The notes beneath the pieces are model-generated. The model did not search any database, was not told the DNA's origin, and was given only the letters and a program-made list of their open reading frames with translations. Below, one piece after another: positions 1 through 6,800 of a stretch of 8,427 nt of DNA. Made by a program: the position numbers and the translations under genes. The stretch's first letter is position 1. Every line of letters begins with the position of its first letter. The stretch spans positions 1-8,427 of the forward strand of contig JAWOIT010000157.1 in assembly GCA_046484535.1 (NCBI GenBank), read 5' to 3'. Source of the DNA: JAPHTQ01 sp046484535 (lineage in GTDB: Bacteria; Pseudomonadota; Gammaproteobacteria; Thiohalomonadales; Thiohalomonadaceae).

Positions 1-777
1 CTGCTCTTCCCCGCGTTCAACGTCAACGACTCGGTCACGAAGAGCAAGTTCGACAATCTCTACGGCTGCCGCGAGTCGCTGGTGGACGGCATCAAGCGCG
101 CCACCGACGTGATGATCGCGGGCAAGGTCTGCGTCGTGCTCGGCTACGGCGACGTCGGCAAGGGCTGCGCGCAGGCCTTCCGCGGCATGGGCGCCACCAC
201 CTGGGTCACCGAGATCGATCCGATCAATGCGCTGCAGGCGGCGATGGAAGGCTACCGCGTGGTGACCATGGAACAGGCCGCCGCCCTCGGCGATATTTTC
301 GTCACCACCACCGGTAACATCGACGTCATCACCCATGCGCACATGCTGGCGATGAAGGATGAGGCCATCGTCTGCAACATCGGCCATTTCGACAACGAGA
401 TCGATGTTGCCAGCCTGCGTCAGTATCCCTGGGAGAACATCAAACCGCAGGTCGATCACGTGATCTTCCCGGACGGCAAGAAGATCATCTTGCTGGCCGA
501 GGGTCGCCTGGTCAATCTCGGCTGTGCCACCGGCCACCCGAGCTTCGTTATGTCCGCCTCCTTCACCAACCAGGTGATTGCGCAGATCGAGCTGTGGAAC
601 AACCACGAGCAGTACGAAAATCAGGTGTATGTCCTACCCAAGCATCTGGACGAGAAGGTGGCACGTCTGCACCTGGCTAAAATCGGCGCCCAGCTCACCG
701 CGCTGAGCCCCAGGCAGGCTGAGTACCTTGGCGTACCGGTCGAAGGGCCGTACAAACCCGACCACTACCGCTACTAA
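1..777 (+). CDS. ahcY: S-adenosylhomocysteine hydrolase (adenosylhomocysteinase), C-terminal 258 residues; 5' end outside window
   Basis: Cytosolic NAD-dependent enzyme that reversibly splits S-adenosylhomocysteine into homocysteine and adenosine, relieving product inhibition of SAM-dependent methyltransferases. The reading frame is open from base 1 to TAA at 775-777, so the gene is cut by the window edge and the GTG at 82 is internal. Visible residues begin with the active-site stretch NVNDSVTKSKFDN (residues 7-19), whose N9, K14, D18 and N19 match Asn181, Lys186, Asp190 and Asn191 of the human enzyme. The NAD-binding Rossmann loop GYGDVGKG lies at 48-55, followed by the GHFDNEID and NLGCATGHPSFVMS segments. 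The C-terminus KPDHYRY is the family signature, with a Lys and Tyr that reach into the partner subunit's NAD site. The family is about 430-470 residues long, so roughly the first 40 percent is missing. GC is visibly higher here than in the genes to the right. metF follows 112 bp downstream on the same strand, consistent with a shared methyl-cycle role. Confidence 0.98.
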   Translation: MLFPAFNVNDSVTKSKFDNLYGCRESLVDGIKRATDVMIAGKVCVVLGYGDVGKGCAQAFRGMGATTWVTEIDPINALQAAMEGYRVVTMEQAAALGDIFVTTTGNIDVITHAHMLAMKDEAIVCNIGHFDNEIDVASLRQYPWENIKPQVDHVIFPDGKKIILLAEGRLVNLGCATGHPSFVMSASFTNQVIAQIELWNNHEQYENQVYVLPKHLDEKVARLHLAKIGAQLTALSPRQAEYLGVPVEGPYKPDHYRY

Positions 778-783
778 GCTCTC

Positions 784-867
784 ACCGCGGAGGCGCAAAG
801 GGCACTAAGATATAAGTGCTTGCACGTCAAAGGCCTTATCACTTTGCGTGCTTTGCGCCTTTGCGGT
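784..867. repeat. Imperfect inverted repeat (33-bp arms, 18-bp loop), probable dispersed intergenic or MITE-like element
   Basis: The left arm 784-816 and the reverse complement of the right arm 835-867 match at about 25 of 33 aligned positions without gaps. Both arms begin ACCGC, share the 10-bp core AGGCGCAAAG and end in ATAAG. The right arm contains three TTTGCG units starting at 843, 852 and 860, so it also has short-period internal structure. The element fills most of the ahcY-metF gap. As RNA it could fold into a long hairpin between the two genes, but no T-tract follows it, so a rho-independent terminator is unlikely. Arms rich in CGCAAAG are, from memory, a recurring kind of noncoding repeat in proteobacterial genomes. 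The family assignment is inference, while the inverted symmetry is seen directly. Confidence 0.7.
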
Positions 868-875
868 TATTTCCC

Positions 876-879
876 GAGG
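876..879 (+). promoter_or_regulatory. Ribosome binding site of metF
   Basis: GAGG ends 10 nt before the ATG at 890. It supports 890 as the true start over the in-frame ATG at 848, which lies inside the right arm of the inverted repeat and has no Shine-Dalgarno match before it. Confidence 0.6.
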
Positions 880-889
880 TTCGATAACC

Positions 890-1744
890 ATGGAATCGCA
901 AAAACAGCACCCCAGGCAATTCAGCTTCGAATTCTTTCCGCCGAAAACCGACGAGGGCGTGGCCAAACTGCGCGCCACCCGTGATGAACTGGCCAAACTC
1001 GGTCCGAAATATGTCTCGGTGACCTTTGGTGCCGGAGGCAGTACGCAGGAGGGTACGGTAGAGACCGTGCGCGAAATGCTTGCTGCCGGACTCGATACCG
1101 CGCCGCATCTCTCCTGCATCGGTTCCACTCGCGAAACGATTCGCGGCCTGTTGGACAAATACATCGCGATGGGCGTCCGGCGGATCGTCGCCTTGCGCGG
1201 TGATATGCCTTCCGGCATGCGAGAAACCGGTGCGTTTCACTATGCCAACGAGCTGGTGGAGTTTATCCGCCAGGAGACCGGCGAGCACTTCCATATCGAA
1301 GTCGCGGCCTATCCCGAGTTTCATCCCCAGGCCCCTTCCGCCGAGGCCGACCTTGATAATTTTGCCCGCAAGGTAGATGCCGGCGCGAATGCCGCGATCA
1401 CCCAGTATTTCTACAATATCGACGCCTACCTGCGCTTCATCGAGGAGATCGAAAAACGCGGCATCGATATTCCGGTGGTTCCCGGCATCATGCCGATAAC
1501 CAACGTCAAGCAGCTGGCACGCTTCTCCAGCATGTGCGGAGCCGAAATCCCGCGCTGGCTACTCCTTCGTCTCGAGGCCTATGGTGAGGATATGCGCTCG
1601 CTGCGCGCTTTCGGTCTGGATGTAACCACAGATCTCGGTCGGCGCCTGCTGGAGGCCGGAGCTCCCGGACTCCACTTCTACACCATGAATCAGGTGGAGC
1701 CGACACGGATCATCTGGACCAATCTCGGACTCAAGCCCGCATAG
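890..1744 (+). CDS. metF: Methylenetetrahydrofolate reductase, 284 aa
   Basis: Cytosolic flavoprotein (FAD) that reduces 5,10-methylene-THF to 5-methyl-THF with NADH, supplying the methyl group for methionine synthesis from homocysteine. The sequence follows the MetF TIM barrel from end to end. FEFFPPKT (13-20) carries the catalytic Glu14, equivalent to E. coli Glu28. SVTFGAGGS (43-51) carries Thr45. APHLSCIG (71-78) and ALRGDMP (101-107) follow, the latter with the flavin-tuning Asp105 equivalent to Asp120. HIEVAAYPEFHPQA starts at 136, and AITQYFYN (170-177) includes Gln173 for folate binding. VPGIMPITN comes next, and the C-terminus is complete. The length is near the usual 280-300. The start at 890 is chosen because GAGG lies 10 nt upstream and because 14 extra residues from the ATG at 848 would be translated repeat. 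The stop TAG is 11 bp before rsmE, so the two are probably cotranscribed. MetJ or MetR sites are not evident in the upstream gap. Confidence 0.97.
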   Translation: MESQKQHPRQFSFEFFPPKTDEGVAKLRATRDELAKLGPKYVSVTFGAGGSTQEGTVETVREMLAAGLDTAPHLSCIGSTRETIRGLLDKYIAMGVRRIVALRGDMPSGMRETGAFHYANELVEFIRQETGEHFHIEVAAYPEFHPQAPSAEADLDNFARKVDAGANAAITQYFYNIDAYLRFIEEIEKRGIDIPVVPGIMPITNVKQLARFSSMCGAEIPRWLLLRLEAYGEDMRSLRAFGLDVTTDLGRRLLEAGAPGLHFYTMNQVEPTRIIWTNLGLKPA

Positions 1745-1755
1745 AAGGCCGCCGA

Positions 1756-2487
1756 ATGCGCACCCCGCGAATCTTCCATAATCAGGCGTTGATGCCGGCA
1801 AGCCGAGTTGCACTTGATGAAAACGCCGCTCGCCATGTTGGCAAAGTGCTTCGTCTTGGTATCGGGGCATCGCTAAGGCTGTTCGACGGGCACGGTGGTG
1901 AATATACGGCGACGATACACGAAATTGGCAAACGTGATGTCATCGTGAGTGTTGGTGAGCATACAGCGCTGGAGGTGGAATCCCCACTAAAGGTCACTCT
2001 TGCACAGGGGATCTCCAAGGGTGAGCGCATGGATTTCACGCTACAGAAAGCCGTCGAGCTCGGGGTACAGCGGATTGTGCCCCTGGATACGGAGCGCTCG
2101 GTTGTGCATCTGAAGGGCGAGCGGCGTGAAAAAAAACTCGAGCACTGGCGTGGCGTGATCATCAGTGCCTGCGAGCAATGCGGTCGAAACACGCTGCCTG
2201 AGCTCCTGCCGATACAATCCCTGGAGTGTTGGCTCGAGACCACGACAAACCAGGGAGTCTATTTACTCCTGGATCATCGTGCTGAAGGCAGCCTCGGAAA
2301 TTTGAACAAGTGTGACACAGTGACCCTGTTGATCGGCCCTGAGGGGGGGATATCGGAGAGTGAACGTAGTAAGGCTTATGCTGCCGGTTACACCGGACTA
2401 CGTCTCGGACCTCGGGTGCTTCGCACTGAAACAGCCGCATTAACAGCACTGGCTGCCCTGCAATCCCATTGGGGCGATCTCGGTTAA
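1756..2487 (+). CDS. rsmE: 16S rRNA (uracil-1498-N3)-methyltransferase, 243 aa
   Basis: SPOUT-class methyltransferase that uses SAM to methylate N3 of U1498 in 16S rRNA of the assembled 30S subunit. The protein is the same length as E. coli RsmE and collinear with it. An N-terminal PUA-like RNA-binding domain covers about residues 1-70 (MRTPRIFHN start, then HVGKVLRL). The trefoil-knot SPOUT domain follows, with LGVQRIVPLDTERSV, the conserved ACEQCGRNTLPE block, the SAM-binding loop LIGPEGGIS (G194-P195-E196-G197-G198), and the knot LGPRVLRTETAALTAL (from residue 217). It ends in GDLG as in E. coli. AAGG at 1745-1748, directly after the metF stop, gives 7-nt spacing to the ATG, which fixes the start and argues for an operon with metF. 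SAH produced by this enzyme is the substrate of AhcY at the left of the window. The next gene is convergent. No frameshift or missing motif is seen. Confidence 0.97.
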   Translation: MRTPRIFHNQALMPASRVALDENAARHVGKVLRLGIGASLRLFDGHGGEYTATIHEIGKRDVIVSVGEHTALEVESPLKVTLAQGISKGERMDFTLQKAVELGVQRIVPLDTERSVVHLKGERREKKLEHWRGVIISACEQCGRNTLPELLPIQSLECWLETTTNQGVYLLLDHRAEGSLGNLNKCDTVTLLIGPEGGISESERSKAYAAGYTGLRLGPRVLRTETAALTALAALQSHWGDLG

Positions 2488-2523
2488 GACCTTGCCCAGG
2501 CATCGCTCATTACCGGTTCGGCA

Positions 2524-2565
2524 AACGAAAAAACAAATCAGTGAAAAATTAAACTGCTAGCAGTT
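2524..2565 (-). terminator. Weak candidate terminator for the minus-strand chp/cytochrome transcript
   Basis: A perfect 14-bp palindrome (AACTGCTAGCAGTT, 2552-2565) sits about 30 nt past the cytochrome stop. On the minus strand it is followed by TTTAATTTTT and, further on, a run of six T near 2527-2532. The usable hairpin is short (about 5-6 bp with a CTAG loop), so termination strength is doubtful. The rest of the convergent gap 2488-2594 shows no gene and no clear plus-strand terminator for rsmE. Confidence 0.35.
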
Positions 2566-2594
2566 CGCGCAGATTTGCAGGAGCACCAACCCCC

Positions 2595-3293
2595 TTACTT
2601 CAACAGGGCAATATAGTGTGCAAGCCCCTCAATCTGTTCATCGCTCAGACGCGCTGTTACTTGCTCCATGCTCGCGTTTCTGCGCTTGTCCTCACTGTGA
2701 TCATTGCTGTTGGCTGCGGCCCTGAATCGCTTCAGGGTCATCTGAACATAATCGATTTGCTGCCCCGACAAGCGCGAGTAGCCCTCTTCACCCCGGCCGT
2801 CGGCACCGTGGCAGCGGAAACATACACTCTTGTAGATACCCTCACCTTTACTGGCAAGCGTGGAATTGGCTTCAACGGGCTTTAGTTGCTGTGAAGTGAA
2901 ATAGACAGCAAGATTCACCTTATCCTGAAAAGTGAAGCCGCTGGCCAAAGTTTGCATGACAAAATTCTTCCGCGTCCCATCGATAAACTTGCCGATTTGC
3001 TCAATGATATAAGCGGGGTTCTGGCCGGCCAGGTTCGGGATATCCGGCTTGACACTATTTCCGTCAACTCCATGGCAATGTCCGCAAAGTACTGAACGGT
3101 CTTTCCCTCTGCTAATTGCCTCGTTGAGAGACTGCTTGTTATGGATATCCTTCTCAATCTCAGCCATGATCCGCTCACGCTCACTCATCCCTGTCTCAGC
3201 CGATTGGGCAGTAGCATTGGCCACCAGCCCGGCGAACAGCACACTCATAACGAAAACGGATATTGATTTGTTCACGTGTAAAGAAACTCCCAT
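2595..3293 (-). CDS. Periplasmic dihaem cytochrome c, cytochrome c4-like, 232 aa
   Basis: Predicted exported electron carrier. An N-terminal signal peptide is visible: charged HVNK, hydrophobic SISVFVMSVLFAGLVANA, then an ATA cleavage site before Gln30. Two haem c sites follow, CGHCH (70-74) and CFRCH (158-162), giving the two-domain layout of cytochrome c4. Each domain has the c4-type features. Domain one has PNLAGQ (86-91) and likely axial Met113 in FVMQTLAS. Domain two has SRLSGQQ (173-179) and likely axial Met209 in NASMEQV, then LSDEQIEGLAHYIALL. c4 proteins usually pass electrons from the bc1 complex to a terminal oxidase. About 40 residues separate the cleavage site from the first haem motif, more than in typical c4. 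The start at 3293 has GGAA (3302-3305) 8 nt upstream. A GTG at 3275 with GGAG 11 nt before it is a good alternative (226 aa), and the ATG at 3317 lacks an RBS. The gene follows chpC by 29 bp and is probably on the same transcript. The exact partner is unknown. Confidence 0.9.
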   Translation of the reverse strand: MGVSLHVNKSISVFVMSVLFAGLVANATAQSAETGMSERERIMAEIEKDIHNKQSLNEAISRGKDRSVLCGHCHGVDGNSVKPDIPNLAGQNPAYIIEQIGKFIDGTRKNFVMQTLASGFTFQDKVNLAVYFTSQQLKPVEANSTLASKGEGIYKSVCFRCHGADGRGEEGYSRLSGQQIDYVQMTLKRFRAAANSNDHSEDKRRNASMEQVTARLSDEQIEGLAHYIALLK

Positions 3294-3322
3294 CAATTCA
3301 TTTCCAGCATAAAACACACAGA

Positions 3323-3847
3323 CTAATCCGCAGAAACACCCAGATGCTCCAGCATTTTTTCCATTGCATCCAGGTTGGGTACGATGACTTTTTCCCCCAG
3401 CAAAAGCAAATGGGCCTGAACGGCAGGCTGCCTGTCGTCAGCCTCATTGCCCACGGTCAGCATTGCATGCGTGACCATCTGCAGCTGGGGCATACCCTCA
3501 ATTTGAATCGCCATAAAGGGGATCCGGCCACTGCCGCTTAGCGTGTTCAATACGACGATGCGTGTACTTTCACTGCGTTTGGCCTGCTCCTGTCCCAGCA
3601 GTTTCTCGAAACAGAACAGCGGCACGCTTCTGCCACGCCATGGCAGCATGCCTAGCAACCACTCCGGCATATGTCCGGCAGGCTCAACATCCTTGTTCTC
3701 CAGAACTTCAGCGATGACCGTGCTGGGCAGCAACAATTTCATCCGGTTGAGTGGCAGTGTAAAGCTACGCACCTTCAGCTCGGCCAGTGCTTCGTCGGTC
3801 AGTGTCATTGATAGTGTATCGGTCATCTTCCTGGCGAGCCTCATCAT
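3323..3847 (-). CDS. chpC: CheW-like adaptor protein of the Chp (Pil-Chp) chemosensory system, ChpC-type, 174 aa
   Basis: A single CheW-domain protein. CheW adaptors are cytoplasmic and link methyl-accepting receptors to a CheA kinase. Visible CheW features are an N-terminal strand with RSFTLPLNRMKLLLPSTVIAEVL (a Leu-rich form of the usual start), HMPEWLLGMLPWRGRSVPLF (the CheW core where other members read GxxxxRGxxxPv), TRIVVLNTL, and the C-terminal GEKVIVPNLDAMEKML. The ATG at 3847-3845 overlaps the TGA of the chpA-like gene as ATGA, which implies translational coupling. An internal ATG at 3826 (MTDTLSM) is an alternative start of 167 aa. Neither start has a well-placed strong Shine-Dalgarno. 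The ChpC name rests on its position just downstream of chpA, as in P. aeruginosa, where chpB lies between them. Here chpB is absent. The CheW fold is secure. Choosing ChpC over another CheW/PilI paralogue is inference. Confidence 0.82.
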   Translation of the reverse strand: MMRLARKMTDTLSMTLTDEALAELKVRSFTLPLNRMKLLLPSTVIAEVLENKDVEPAGHMPEWLLGMLPWRGRSVPLFCFEKLLGQEQAKRSESTRIVVLNTLSGSGRIPFMAIQIEGMPQLQMVTHAMLTVGNEADDRQPAVQAHLLLLGEKVIVPNLDAMEKMLEHLGVSAD

Positions 3848-6800
3848 CCAGCTTTGGCTGCAATGAGTGATTGGATATTTTCAAGCAAATCAGTTTCCGT
3901 ATAGGGCTTACCCATATATTTGTTCACGCCGATATCCATCGCCCGCTGGCGATGCTTGTCGCCCGTACGCGAGGTAATCATGATAATCGGTATGTCTTTG
4001 AGCCGCTCGGAATTACGGATGTGGGTTGCCAGTTCAAAACCATCCATGCGCGGCATTTCGATGTCCAGAAGCATCACGTCAGGAATTGTCTCTTCCAGAA
4101 CGGTCAAAGCATCAACACCATCCTTGGCAGTAACACATTTCAAGCTGTGACGTTTAAGCAGGCGCTCGGTAACTTTTCGCACCGTGATCGAATCATCGAC
4201 GACCATGATCGTCGGCTCTCTATCCAGGGTCGTAACGTTCGCCACAGCTTCCAGTTCGATGTTCTTGCCACTCTTGCGTGCAAGACCCCTACGTATCAGG
4301 GACGGCATATCAAGAATCAGAGCTACGCTGCCATCGGCAAGAATTGTTGCCCCGGCGAGGTCCTGCAATGTACTGAGTTGTGGACCAAGGGACTTCACCA
4401 CGATTTCGCGGCTACCAATCAGTCCGTCAATGGCAAAGGCGATTCGTTGTTCGCCACTTTTTGCCAGCAAAAGGGCATGGTTGGCCGATTCCGACATACT
4501 CAGGCTTGCTGCGGCACCGAGCAGGTTCGTCAGATAGAGCACATCATACTCTTCGCCAACCCAGTTATAGACAGGGTTGTCACTTTCAAATAAGGCCGCC
4601 AGTTCCTTGGCAGTGAGTCGTTCTATACCGCTGATGCTCATCAGGGGTATGGCATACACGTCATCGGCCGCAGTGACCAGCAGTGCACGGCTGACTGACA
4701 GGGTAAGAGGCAATCGTACCGTCAGGTTTGTTCCCTTTCCGGCTGTCGATTCGATTTCAAGCACCCCGCCAAGCTGCTTAATCTCACTGTTTACCACATC
4801 CATCCCGACGCCACGACCGGCGATCTGGCTGACTGACTGCGCAGTGGAGAAACCCGATTCGAGAATGAAGCCCATGACCTCTTTGTCACTGAGCTTCGAA
4901 CCCTCTTTCATCAGACCGCGTTCAATGGCTTTTTTCCTGACTGCAGAAAGATCGATACCCACACCGTCATCGCTGATTCGGACAATGATTTCCGATCCCT
5001 CGCGAGACAAGGCAATGACGATACTTCCGCTCTCCGGCTTATCCTTGGCAAGGCGTGTCTGAACATCCTCAATACCATGGGCAATGGAATTTCGCAGCAT
5101 GTGTTCAAGCGGCGCCATCATACGCTCGACCACATTTCTATCCATCTCGACCTCTGCCCCGGTGAAGGAAAGATTGGCACGCTTTCCCAACTCAGATGAG
5201 GTCTGGCGAACGATTCGGCGCAGCCGTGGCGCATACTCGACCAGAGGCACCATGCGTGTATGCATCAGGCTTTCCTGCAGCTCGGTATTAACCCGCGATT
5301 GTTGCAATAACAGGGTTTCCGACTCTCGGGTAAGATTCAGCAGGATGTCTTCGATACTTCCCAGGTCACTCAAACTCTCGACCATGGAGCGGGAGAGTTG
5401 CTGCATATGCGTAAAACGGTCAAACTCGAGTGGGTCAAAATCCTCATAACCCAATTTCTGCGCTTCTTCCTTACGGGACTCGATCTGTCCTTCCGTTTCG
5501 ATATCAAACTGACGTACCTGATCACGCAAACGCACGATGGTCTGGTCCATTTCATCGATACTTGAGCGGAAAGAACCGATTTGCTGCTCAACGCGAGAGC
5601 GATAAATACTTACCTCGCCCGCAAAATTAACCAGATTATCGAGAAGATCGGAGCGCACACGTACCAGTTCGTGCTGAATTCGTGGAGCCCTGCGCCGATT
5701 ATCCTCACCGTCTTCAGGCTTCTCGAAACCATCGCGCCCTTTGCTGATATCGACAACGTTTTTGTTGCCGGCATCGGCTGTCGCTGTTGCGATGGCAATA
5801 ACTTCCCGGATATCGGCTACGAGATAGGCATTATTATCCAGTGGCTCAAGTGTTTTGACCTGTGTCATCATGCGTTGCACGCGATCCAGAACCAGCATCA
5901 TCTGGTCGCTGTTTTTTTTTGACGCCGGAACATAGCCATCGTTAATCGCCGACAGCAAATCGGCAAGTGCATCGGTCAACGCAACAATTTCATTAATCCC
6001 GAACTCTGCACTGACTTTAGCCAGATGGATACCCGAGCGGCGTAGCTTATCGAACAGTGCGCGGTCATTGACATCGCGCATCCAGGTGGTGAGATTAAAC
6101 TCGACGTCAGCAACCGCCTGTTCCAGCGCGGACAGATCCGGCTCAATCTCCGGCATACTGATCGAGCGGTCGCTTGACAGCTCAGCAGGAACCACAAGCT
6201 CGGACTCCTGCGCAACATCAGCTATCTCATCAGTCTTATGAGTGCTCTCCGTATTGTCTGTTTCATGCGCCGGCAGCCCCTCCTCCTTCCCGCGACCGAG
6301 CTCATCCACTCGACGGATCAGATCATCACCCTGGCTGACAGGCTCATGGTTCCTTACCTGTTCAAGCATGGTAACCAGCCGGTCATGCGACAATTGCAGC
6401 AAGTCCATCATTGCCGGAGACCTCTCCAGCAAGCCATCCACGACCTTCTCGACCGTAGACTCCAGGCTATGGCTTAAATCGCCAATCGCGCCAATCCCGG
6501 CCATCCTGGCGCCGCCTTTAAGAGTGTGGAGTTGCCGCTGCAAGGCTTCGACCAGTGAGCGGTCATCCGGATTATCGACCCAGGCTTGAAGCGTTTCCTC
6601 ACTGGCATCGAGAATGTCAGCCCCTTCCTCGAGGAAGATCTCCATCAGTTCGGGGTCGTAATCTTCATCTGTCGCCATACTTGCCGCTACAGGCGTGTCT
6701 TCGACGGCAGGTGGTAAATCAATCTCTTCTAGTGGTGAATGCTCCGGCTCCGCCGTCAACGAGTCAACCGACCATACGGGCTCGATTGCCTCCAGGCCCT

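Noticed and set aside
784..867. Rho-independent terminator after ahcY
   Set aside because: The hairpin arms are long and imperfect, and no T-run follows the right arm on the plus strand.
778..889. SAH or SAM riboswitch between ahcY and metF
   Set aside because: The gap is mostly the CGCAAAG-rich inverted repeat. I could not recognise a known riboswitch core. An SAH riboswitch, if present, would be expected upstream of ahcY outside the window.
805..1324. Minus-strand open frames opposite metF (805-1218, 839-1324)
   Set aside because: They overlap the conserved MetF coding sequence and the inverted repeat, with low-complexity translations.
2342..2349. Seven-G run in rsmE as a slippage site
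   Set aside because: It encodes part of the invariant GPEGG SAM-binding loop (GAG GGG GGG), so codon use under strong protein constraint explains it.
3294..3322. Separate promoter for the cytochrome gene in the 29-bp gap after chpC
   Set aside because: The gap is too short for a full promoter and contains no convincing -35/-10 pair. A promoter inside chpC cannot be excluded by eye.
3871..5062. Long open frames on the plus strand opposite the chpA receiver and kinase core (3871-4593, 4577-5062)
   Set aside because: They are antisense to a clearly conserved receiver, CheW-like and ATPase region, and their translations show no recognisable domain.
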